6,207 bases of DNA, taken from NCBI GenBank assembly GCA_018816665.1, contig JAHIVM010000062.1, forward strand, positions 1-6,207. Reading direction: 5' to 3'. This stretch comes from Candidatus Zixiibacteriota bacterium. Lineage in GTDB: Bacteria; Zixibacteria; MSB-5A5; GN15; FEB-12. Numbering within the stretch: position 1 is the first letter of the stretch; each line of letters starts with the position of its first letter. This document shows positions 1 to 6,136 of this stretch, piece by piece. A program made the position numbers and the translations under genes. Below the pieces are notes generated by a model. The model was not told the origin of the DNA and searched no databases. It worked only from the letters and a program-made list of their open reading frames with translations.

Positions 1-1
1 C

Positions 2-664
2 CTGGTTCCCGGATTTGCAGTTCTTGGAGGGATCGGGACAATCGATAGTTCAGGCCTGTTTGTGCCTATGGCCACAGGCACCGGTCAAATAGTCGCCACC
101 GCCGGCGGGCTGGCGGATACTACCGGTAACATTACCGTTACTCCGGGGGTCGCGCAGACTCTTGTGATCTCACCGGACTCGGCGATTGTATCCGCCGATT
201 CGACGCTGCAGTTTACTGTCGCGGCGTTCGACGGCCTCGGCTTTGCGACCGATTCCGGGACTATCACGTGGTCGGTGACGGGTGGAATAGGATCAGTAGA
301 TGCGTCCGGGCTGTTTGATGCCACTACGGCGAGTGTCGGCCGAATCATAGCCGAATCAAATCTTGGCCCCGTGGATACCTCGGTCTATCTGGAGGTCACG
401 CCGGGTGAAATCGTCAGTCTTGTCATATCTCCCGATTCGGCGGTGGTCGGTCTGGGGGACTCCCTGCAGTTTACGGCCAGCGGGCTGGACTCCGATGCAA
501 ACTCAGCCGCGATCGGCGATTTGACCTGGTCGGCTATGGGCCGCTCAGGTTACATCACCGACAGCGGATTGTTTGTGGCCACCCGTCCGGGCGCCGCGCG
601 GGTGACGGCGAGCAGCAGTATCAATGGTACTGCGGACACCAGCGATGTTGTCACGGTGGAAGAG
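2..664 (+). repeat. Tandem BIG2-type Ig-like repeats: one partial, two complete
   Basis: Three copies of one protein-level repeat lie here: the tail of one (2-148), a complete copy of 87 residues (149-409) and a complete copy of 85 residues (410-664). The two complete copies start with nearly the same words, LVISPDSAIV and LVISPDSAVV, then (D/G)S-LQFT. Each goes on to a T-W-S strand (ITWSV, LTWSA). All three share a D-x-SGLF core (TIDSSGLF, SVDASGLF, YITDSGLF) and end in a Val/Thr-rich strand. This is the layout of bacterial Ig-like group 2 domains, which serve as stalks or adhesive units in surface proteins. Because the first copy is cut by the window edge, more copies probably lie upstream. 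Confidence 0.85.
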
Positions 665-3600
665 CTGTTCCTGACCACGATTCCCCTGGGCAATGCCGTG
701 GTGCTGCCGGGAGAATCATTCGTCCCGGTGCATGCCTTCCGTTTGGAAAACTTCTACAACGAGACCAAGAGTGTTACCGGAATAGCGGTCAACAGTGATT
801 TCCGGGGACCGGGTGTTGAATCAGAACGTTTTGGCAATGTCGATTCGGTCATGGTGTACCGCGATGCCGATCATGATTCACTGTTGACCCCGACCGACAG
901 CCTGTTGGCCGCCGCGGCCTTCGACGCCGGATCGGTATCGCTGTCGTTTGCGGCCGTGAATATAGAGTCTGATTCCGCCTGTTCATTTATTGTCGGGTTG
1001 CGCATCGCGGATCAGCCTCACGACGGCGATACGCTGGACACGTATGTTGTTCCGGCGACCGATATCAGCACCTCCGACGGCACGATCGTGGTTGGGGCTG
1101 ACACCTCGAATTCAATAGGCCGCCTCATTATAAACGGCATGACGGCGTCGCAACTGGTCTTGACTCCCTCCGGCGTTGATGAAATTGCACCCTCGGATTC
1201 CCTTGAGCATGTGGCTACCATCAGTATCCCTCGCAACGGGTATGCCACCGATGTGTTGTCCCGGGTGACGGTGGCTGTGGACGGTACCGCGGGACCGGGA
1301 GATATTGACTCCCTGCTGCTGTACCAGGATACCAGCGGCGATGGCTGGACGGGTGCCGCCAACGAGGCGCGAATCGGGCGACTGGTGTATACCGGAGATC
1401 TCTGGATGCTATCGGGTCTCTCGGTGCCGTTGACCCAGATATCGACAGATTTCCTGCTGGTCGCGAAAGTCGCGGCCTATCCCGATGACGGCGCTACGTT
1501 GGCGCCGTACATCCCGCTCGACGGTATACAGGTGGTGTCGGGCAACGACGGTCCTCTTGACGGACCGGTCGGCCCGGTGGATACGATTGTGATTCGCTCC
1601 CAGGAAGAGCTGACCGTGTCGGCGATTCCCATACCTGCCCGGTCCCTGATACCCGGAGCGAACTCCGGAGCCCTGCTTGCGATCAGCCTGACCAACGGCT
1701 ATGCCGGAGCCACTGACATTGACAGCATCACGTTGTCACTGGCCCATGTGTCGCCCTTCGGCGCCACGATTGGACAGCTGGACAGCCAGATCGACAGCCT
1801 GCTGGTCTATCTCAATCGCGATGGCAATCCGGCTGAGATCGGGGCGACTGATACGCTGGTCGCATCGGTCGTACCAACCGGAGGCAGCGCCACGGTAGAC
1901 TTCTCCGGTCTGACTATTGGCGGCGGGGGAGAGACGATCACGTTGTTGTTTGCCGCGCAACTCGGTCTGTATACGGCCCGCGACGGCAATACGATTGGTT
2001 TGCGCCTGGATGACTCAACCGCCATTCATACGTCGCCCGCGACGGCAATTGTAGGAACCTTCCCGCTTGCAAACAGCACGCCTTTCGTGATCAGTGCGTT
2101 TCCGGCGACCGCCGTTGTAACCCAGGAACTGTCCGGCGGCGTTTTGTACGGTGGGCAATCCCGCATACCGATAATGAGTTTTTCACTGCCGCGCGACGGA
2201 TATGCGAGTGCGGTGCTGTCGAGCATTACGGTACGGAACTCCGGTTCACTTGACGACGCCTACGCTCTGCGCGGCGTTGAATTATACCGTGACCTGACCG
2301 GCAACGGCCTTACCAATGATGATCCGCGCGTATCCGGCCTGACTTACGGAGCCGGAAACTGGTTTGCCACCGGGCTGGCAGCCGCTTTGACCGATACGCT
2401 GACGCCGTTTATCCTGACGGTTGACATTGCCAACCTGCAGTTTGACGGCGGCAGTCTTGACTTCCGCATTCCGGTGGGTGGAATAATCTATCAGTCGGGC
2501 ACGGCCGGCCCCGATGATACCCCGGTACTGGACCCTGAATCTCATCTCGCGTTTCCGTCGGATCGCATAACCGTGATATCCGTTCCTGCTATCTCGTCGC
2601 CGATCGCCCCGGGAAGTATGGATGTGCCGATTCTGACCTTTGCGTTGTACAACGGCTATTCGAGCGAGACACAGACATTGTCCTCGCTTGAGCTGACCAA
2701 CATATCCCGGACACGATCCACGACAGCGTTTGTTGACGGTGAACTGGGGCAGGTATCCCTGTTTTTCGATGAAAACGCGAGTCGGACTCACGACGGCGAT
2801 CCATTAATAGCTGTTGGTTCTTTTTCCGACCAGAGTCTACGCATGACCGGTTTGGACATTGTCCTGCCGCCGGAGTCACTGTCTTACTTCTTTGTGGAAG
2901 CAAATTTACCGCTGAATGTCGTGGACTCCGATAGCCTGGCGGTCTCCATTAATGGTCCGGCTGACCTGAGTTTTGCCGCCAGCGTGAATATCAACGGTGA
3001 CCTGCCGCTGACCAGCGGCGGGTACATGGTTGTCAACGGCTCCGTGGCCGAGCAGTACGGAACACCTGCGGTGATCTCGCGAACGCTTCGACCCAATGAC
3101 AGCGATGTCACCGTATTCAGTGTACGACCGGCCCGAAACGGCGATCGACCGGACACGCTGCGCTCGCTCAGAATTGAAAACACCGGCGATGCGGTAGGAT
3201 CCGATTTCTCGTCGCTGGCCCTCTGGGCGGATGCGAATGATGACGGTGTATGGCAGGGAACCGACCTGTCGCTGGGAAGCATGGTGTACGCCGGCGGCCG
3301 TTGGGAACGTACCGGCATGAATCTGGAAATACTGACCGATCCGCCGGTTCTGTTTGTGATTGCGGCTGTCTCTGCAGGCGCCACGCCGGGCGCTGAGTTC
3401 CACGCCGTGATACCGTTGAATGGTTGTGAGTACGCCTCGGGCAATGACGGTCCGATAGACGTTCCGGTGGACGGCGAGATCGGCTTTACAATTTCAAACT
3501 CCGGCCTGCGGCTTGACTTTGCCGACATACAGTCGGAGTATACGGTCGGTCAGACCATCGGCGTCCGGATCACCGCCACCAACCTGCAGACGGTTGCCAT

Positions 3601-6136
3601 GGACAGTGTTACCGCCTCGGTCATGAGTTTGACCAATCCGTCGGCAGTCACGTTTGACAGTAGTTCTATTGGTCCGGTTAACCTGGCCGCCGGAAGCTCG
3701 GCCGACTTCACCTTTTTCTATACCGCCGTTGGTCCGGGCGATGTGTCGTGGCGGGTAGGAGCTTTCGATCTGGTGTCGGCGGACTCCTCCGCGATAATCC
3801 AGAGCGAAACGGTGACAATCCAGTCCGCGCCGTCGCCGGCCCTGGTAACGTTGATCAATTCGATGCCCAATGCCGTGACACGCGGTCAGGCCAACGTATT
3901 CCCGCTGTCCATCGTCTTGCGGCACGGCGATCTGACGTCGTCGGTGGCGCCGATCCGCCTGGACAGCCTGCGCCTGACTACGCTCGACGAAATGGGCGCC
4001 CCGCAGGTTGCCTCGGCGGTGTTTGAGCGCATGCTGCTCGTCCCCAGTCTGGACAATGTTGCGATAGTGCAGCCCGTTCCCGATCTCGCCGACATACAGT
4101 TGGCGTTTGCGCAGCCACTGATGATTCAGCCGGCCTCTGAAGTTGCCCTGTCGATGCTGGTGACGATAAGTCCAACCGCCACGGCAACCCGATTTGCGCT
4201 GGCGATTACCGGTGCCACCGCCATACCCTTGTTGGACGTGAACACGTTGCAGCCGGTAGCGCTTGACCCCGGACTGACCTTCCCGCAGACGTCGGCCATA
4301 TGCCGGATCGACAACCCGTCCGCGCAAATGGCAGTGGCCTCAACCCCGCTGCTGGGCACGGCTGTCAACCGGGGCCAGACCGATGCGCCCGTCGTGCAGA
4401 TCAATTTACGCCACCCCGGTGCCGCCGGATCGTCACAAATCCAGTTGTCAAAAGTCACCTGTCGTTTCCGGAACGGTTCCGGATCGGCGGTCATGCCGCA
4501 GGTTCTGTTCCGTGAGATAAAGCTGATGCGTCAGAGCAGCGTGGTGGCCTCGTTGTCGGATTTTGATGCGGACACGACTGTGGAAATTTCGCTCAACGCC
4601 CCGTTGACCCTGAGTCCGGGCGAGGTAGATTCCCTGCGTCTGGTCGTTTCGCCGATCGAATCCCCCGGAGAGGACGGATTTTCGTTCTCCGTTCCTGACA
4701 GTCTGTCACTATCGGTGCGCGATTTGACCTCCGGGTCCGTCCTGCCGGCGGTCACCGATACCATGCTGCTGGCCACCGGGTCGGCGTTTCCCATGCTGTC
4801 AAACTGGTGCGAATTCCTGCAACCGTCGCTCAGTCCCGAAGTATGTCTGACTTCCATGCTGCCGACATCGGTGGCAGGTGGCGCCGATTCGTTGAGCCTG
4901 GTCGAAGTAAGCATTGCCTACCCGGTACTGGCCGATGTGTCGGGCCTGCTGGTACGTCACATCGCGCTCGGCGTGTACGACAGCACCGGGGTCCCGCTCG
5001 ACCCGGGCCGCCTGTTCGATCGCGTGGGCATCGTGAGGCCAGATGGCATGCCGGTGTACCAGTCATTTGTTCAACTGATCGAAGGGGCAGTACTCTTTTC
5101 CTGCGATAGCGCGAATGTGATTCTCTCGCCGGGAGACAGCGTTTCGATAGTACTGCTGGCCGATCTTGAGGGCGATGTGCCGTATGACAATTTCATGCTG
5201 CGGATAAACGGCGTGTCAGGACTGGCGATTACGGATGCCACCGATAGCACCCACAGTCCCGAGGTAGTTCTGCAAACCGGATGCGCGGCCGATCTTTTGT
5301 TTGAGTCACCGCCTGCCAGTGTGTTTCTGCCCGCGGGTCGTCCGCTGCTCGATGCCGACCTTACGGACGTGCGGCTGGTGTACCCCGGTGCCCGGCAGGT
5401 GAGCGTGTTTCCGATTCAACTGGCGTATGAAAGTCTGACCTCTGAGGGCGATTTGTTGCTGCACGGCATGACCGGCAGGATTCTGCAACGGACCACCGGC
5501 GGCTATGTGTCCGTGGCCGGAGCCTCCGTGTTCTCCTCGGTGGCCATGACCGTTGACGAAGATATTGTCGCCGCTGACTCCTCGCTGGGGGGGGACAGTC
5601 TCATGCTGGCGACAGGCGACGGTGTGGTTATGCACCGTGGTAGCGAGTTCGCAGTCGATGTGATATGCGATATCAGGGCCGATGCCCCTCTGGGTAACTA
5701 TGTTATCGAGTTTGGTGACTCGACATTCCTGGAGTGTTCCGATCGAAATCTGGCCACGGTTCGATATCCCGTACTCAGGGATGTGGTGATGCCGGTGCGA
5801 AGTGTCGAGTTGTCGGTGACCGCCACCGGTCTGGAAGCATCATTCACCAACTATCCGAATCCATTCATGCCGTCAGAGGGACCAACAACCATCGGATACG
5901 TTCTGTCCGAGGACGCCCGGGTTGATATCGAGATGTTCACCGTCACCGGTGAACGTATCGCCGATATTGGTGTCGACGTCTTTCGGGGGGCAGGCGCCCA
6001 CGACCAGGATACCTGGCTGGGGATTAACGATGCCGGTCGCGATGTTGTCCCGGGCACGTATTTCTGCCGAATCACGGCGCGCTACGTTTCCGGTCGGACG
6101 GAGAGCTATAGACGAAAGATTTCGGTGATCAGATGA
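2..6136 (+). CDS. Giant multi-domain Ig-like surface/secreted protein with C-terminal sorting domain (5' partial)
   Basis: The frame is open from the left edge, and the 20 residues before the first possible start (GTG at 62) continue a BIG2-like repeat (GGIGTIDSSGLF). The GTG at 62 and ATG at 68 are therefore internal, and the real start, with any signal peptide, lies upstream. The visible part is 2,044 residues. Modules in order are: BIG2-type repeats (2-664), three alternating alpha/beta module pairs (665-3505), a CARDB/DUF11-like module (3506-3838), four related modules (3839-5830) and a FlgD-Ig/type IX-like tail (5831-6133). I see no enzyme motif and no membrane segment. The sequence is rich in Asp, Ser, Thr, Val and Gly and has only five Lys and eleven Cys. 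Known families point to export and surface display or release. A role as adhesin, sheath or matrix protein is inference. The stop overlaps the next gene by 4 bases, so the two are probably co-transcribed. Confidence is high for the gene and low for the exact role. Confidence 0.95.
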   Translation: MVPGFAVLGGIGTIDSSGLFVPMATGTGQIVATAGGLADTTGNITVTPGVAQTLVISPDSAIVSADSTLQFTVAAFDGLGFATDSGTITWSVTGGIGSVDASGLFDATTASVGRIIAESNLGPVDTSVYLEVTPGEIVSLVISPDSAVVGLGDSLQFTASGLDSDANSAAIGDLTWSAMGRSGYITDSGLFVATRPGAARVTASSSINGTADTSDVVTVEELFLTTIPLGNAVVLPGESFVPVHAFRLENFYNETKSVTGIAVNSDFRGPGVESERFGNVDSVMVYRDADHDSLLTPTDSLLAAAAFDAGSVSLSFAAVNIESDSACSFIVGLRIADQPHDGDTLDTYVVPATDISTSDGTIVVGADTSNSIGRLIINGMTASQLVLTPSGVDEIAPSDSLEHVATISIPRNGYATDVLSRVTVAVDGTAGPGDIDSLLLYQDTSGDGWTGAANEARIGRLVYTGDLWMLSGLSVPLTQISTDFLLVAKVAAYPDDGATLAPYIPLDGIQVVSGNDGPLDGPVGPVDTIVIRSQEELTVSAIPIPARSLIPGANSGALLAISLTNGYAGATDIDSITLSLAHVSPFGATIGQLDSQIDSLLVYLNRDGNPAEIGATDTLVASVVPTGGSATVDFSGLTIGGGGETITLLFAAQLGLYTARDGNTIGLRLDDSTAIHTSPATAIVGTFPLANSTPFVISAFPATAVVTQELSGGVLYGGQSRIPIMSFSLPRDGYASAVLSSITVRNSGSLDDAYALRGVELYRDLTGNGLTNDDPRVSGLTYGAGNWFATGLAAALTDTLTPFILTVDIANLQFDGGSLDFRIPVGGIIYQSGTAGPDDTPVLDPESHLAFPSDRITVISVPAISSPIAPGSMDVPILTFALYNGYSSETQTLSSLELTNISRTRSTTAFVDGELGQVSLFFDENASRTHDGDPLIAVGSFSDQSLRMTGLDIVLPPESLSYFFVEANLPLNVVDSDSLAVSINGPADLSFAASVNINGDLPLTSGGYMVVNGSVAEQYGTPAVISRTLRPNDSDVTVFSVRPARNGDRPDTLRSLRIENTGDAVGSDFSSLALWADANDDGVWQGTDLSLGSMVYAGGRWERTGMNLEILTDPPVLFVIAAVSAGATPGAEFHAVIPLNGCEYASGNDGPIDVPVDGEIGFTISNSGLRLDFADIQSEYTVGQTIGVRITATNLQTVAMDSVTASVMSLTNPSAVTFDSSSIGPVNLAAGSSADFTFFYTAVGPGDVSWRVGAFDLVSADSSAIIQSETVTIQSAPSPALVTLINSMPNAVTRGQANVFPLSIVLRHGDLTSSVAPIRLDSLRLTTLDEMGAPQVASAVFERMLLVPSLDNVAIVQPVPDLADIQLAFAQPLMIQPASEVALSMLVTISPTATATRFALAITGATAIPLLDVNTLQPVALDPGLTFPQTSAICRIDNPSAQMAVASTPLLGTAVNRGQTDAPVVQINLRHPGAAGSSQIQLSKVTCRFRNGSGSAVMPQVLFREIKLMRQSSVVASLSDFDADTTVEISLNAPLTLSPGEVDSLRLVVSPIESPGEDGFSFSVPDSLSLSVRDLTSGSVLPAVTDTMLLATGSAFPMLSNWCEFLQPSLSPEVCLTSMLPTSVAGGADSLSLVEVSIAYPVLADVSGLLVRHIALGVYDSTGVPLDPGRLFDRVGIVRPDGMPVYQSFVQLIEGAVLFSCDSANVILSPGDSVSIVLLADLEGDVPYDNFMLRINGVSGLAITDATDSTHSPEVVLQTGCAADLLFESPPASVFLPAGRPLLDADLTDVRLVYPGARQVSVFPIQLAYESLTSEGDLLLHGMTGRILQRTTGGYVSVAGASVFSSVAMTVDEDIVAADSSLGGDSLMLATGDGVVMHRGSEFAVDVICDIRADAPLGNYVIEFGDSTFLECSDRNLATVRYPVLRDVVMPVRSVELSVTATGLEASFTNYPNPFMPSEGPTTIGYVLSEDARVDIEMFTVTGERIADIGVDVFRGAGAHDQDTWLGINDAGRDVVPGTYFCRITARYVSGRTESYRRKISVIR
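665..1609 (+). repeat. Alpha-beta module pair 1 (alpha 665-1153, beta 1154-1609)
   Basis: The alpha module has 163 residues: an entry strand LTTIPLGN, a PGESFVPVHAFRLENFYNET segment, the strand-loop VMVYRDADHD, and an exit strand SIGRLIINGM. The beta module has 152 residues: ISIPRNGYATDVLS, the strand-loop LLLYQDTSGDG, a YTGDLWMLSGL aromatic segment, FLLVAKV, then IPLDG...SGNDGPLDGPV. Both types share a strand ending in Tyr-x-Asp followed by an Asp/Asn-rich loop, so they are probably distant relatives with an Ig-like or beta-sandwich fold. I do not recognise either as a named family. The module limits were set by aligning recurring motifs by eye and may be off by several residues. Confidence 0.75.
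1610..2566 (+). repeat. Alpha-beta module pair 2 (alpha 1610-2113, beta 2114-2566)
   Basis: The second alpha (168 residues) opens LTVSAIPIPARSLIPG, has LLAISLTNGYAGAT, then the strand-loop LLVYLNRDGN and an exit GTFPLANSTPFVISAF. The second beta (151 residues) has FSLPRDGYASAVLSSITV, which is close to ISIPRNGYATDVLSRVTV of pair 1. It continues with VELYRDLTGNG, the aromatic segment YGAGNWFATGL, FILTVDI and IPVGG...SGTAGPDDTPV. The order and spacing of landmarks match pair 1, which supports duplication of a two-module unit of about 315-319 residues. No long identical DNA stretch is evident between copies, so the duplication is old. Confidence 0.75.
2567..3505 (+). repeat. Alpha-beta module pair 3 (alpha 2567-3055, beta 3056-3505)
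   Basis: The third alpha (163 residues) opens ITVISVPAISSPIAPG, has ILTFALYNGYSSET, the strand-loop VSLFFDENAS, and an exit GDLPLTSGGYMVVNGS that parallels GTFPLANSTPFVISAF of pair 2. The third beta (150 residues) is the most diverged at its start (FSVRPARNGDRPDTLRSLRI). It keeps LALWADANDDG, the aromatic segment YAGGRWERTGM, LFVIAAV and IPLNG...SGNDGPIDVPV. It carries a cysteine (NGC) where copies 1 and 2 have Ile. The array ends here and a different module type follows. Confidence 0.75.
3506..3838 (+). other. CARDB/DUF11-like linker domain
   Basis: This is a single 111-residue module unlike its neighbours. It has LRLDFADIQSEYTVGQTIGV, then VRITATNLQTVAMDSVTASV, a Gly/Ala/Ser turn GPVNLAAGSSADFTFFYTA, and a closing VSWRVGAFD strand. 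A 'T-VGQ-I-V--TATN' start, a mid-domain 'L-AG-SADFTF-YT' and a late 'W-V-A' strand are typical of CARDB- or DUF11-like Ig folds, which describe additive cell-surface spacers. It separates the alpha/beta array from the later repeat block and has no motif suggesting catalysis. The family assignment is by pattern only. Confidence 0.5.
3839..5830 (+). repeat. Four tandem related beta-rich modules (D1-D4)
   Basis: D1 (3839-4324, 162 residues), D2 (4325-4831, 169), D3 (4832-5317, 162) and D4 (5318-5830, 171) follow one plan. D1 and D2 share a V-x-RGQ turn (codons 3881-3889 and 4370-4378) followed by a V-I-LRH strand (LSIVLRHG, VQINLRHPG). D3 and D4 have weaker versions (VEVSIAYPV, LTDVRLVYPG). All four then show a strand near the module centre (FERMLLV, FREIKLM, FDRVGIV, a less clear one in D4) and an L-x-PG-[ED]-V/S-L-L strand pair in D2 and D3 (LTLSPGEVDSLRLVV, VILSPGDSVSIVLLA). 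D4 is the most diverged. I do not know a named family for them. The similarity is at protein level only and the limits are approximate. Confidence 0.6.
5831..6133 (+). other. C-terminal YPNPF...GTYF sorting-tail domain (FlgD-Ig / type IX secretion like)
   Basis: The last 101 residues begin with FTNYPNPFMPSEG (YPNPF at 5852-5866), then TTIGYVLSEDARVDIEMFTV, TGERIADI, a W-x-G-x-ND-x-G turn (WLGINDAGRDV) and VPGTYFCRITA. They end RRKISVIR at the stop. The YPNPF motif, the 'V-I-x-x-x-TGE-I' strand, the ND-x-G-x-x-V-x-x-GTYF turn and the short basic end are the landmarks of C-terminal domains attached to proteins secreted across the outer membrane in the Bacteroidetes-related phyla and related candidate phyla. 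In characterised type IX systems this domain is the export signal and is removed or anchored at the surface. The usual GTYFYR Tyr is Cys here. Whether this organism has a type IX machine is not visible. Confidence 0.85.
6124..6130 (+). promoter_or_regulatory. Ribosome binding site of the downstream gene, inside the end of the giant gene
   Basis: GGTGATC matches seven consecutive bases of the usual complement of the 16S rRNA 3' end (TAAGGAGGTGATC). Placed in that register, the GG of the Shine-Dalgarno core sits 7 bases before the ATG at 6133, which is ideal spacing. The more usual AGGAG half is absent (the preceding bases are ATTTC). With the ATGA overlap this points to translation coupled to termination of the upstream gene. 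Confidence 0.5.

Noticed and set aside
62..70. GTG at 62 or ATG at 68 as the start of the giant gene
   Set aside because: The codons before them continue the same BIG2-like repeat and are in frame with no stop, no ribosome binding site is evident, and no signal peptide follows.
2282..3528. Cluster of overlapping minus-strand open frames of 104 to 214 codons
   Set aside because: They overlap one another in different frames and lie wholly inside the repeat-bearing sense gene. None has recognisable domains or convincing starts.
3494..4327. Long open frame on the minus strand (277 codons) opposite the giant gene
   Set aside because: It is Arg/Gly/His-rich low-complexity translation typical of the antisense of a GC-rich gene, with no domain, and it spans the boundary of two sense modules. 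The sense frame is clearly coding through its repeats.
3748..5109. Alternative-frame plus-strand open frames (near 3748-4026, 4300-4515 and 4807-5109)
   Set aside because: Their translations are rich in Arg, Pro and Gly, without repeats or motifs, and they cut across module boundaries. They are shadows of the main frame.
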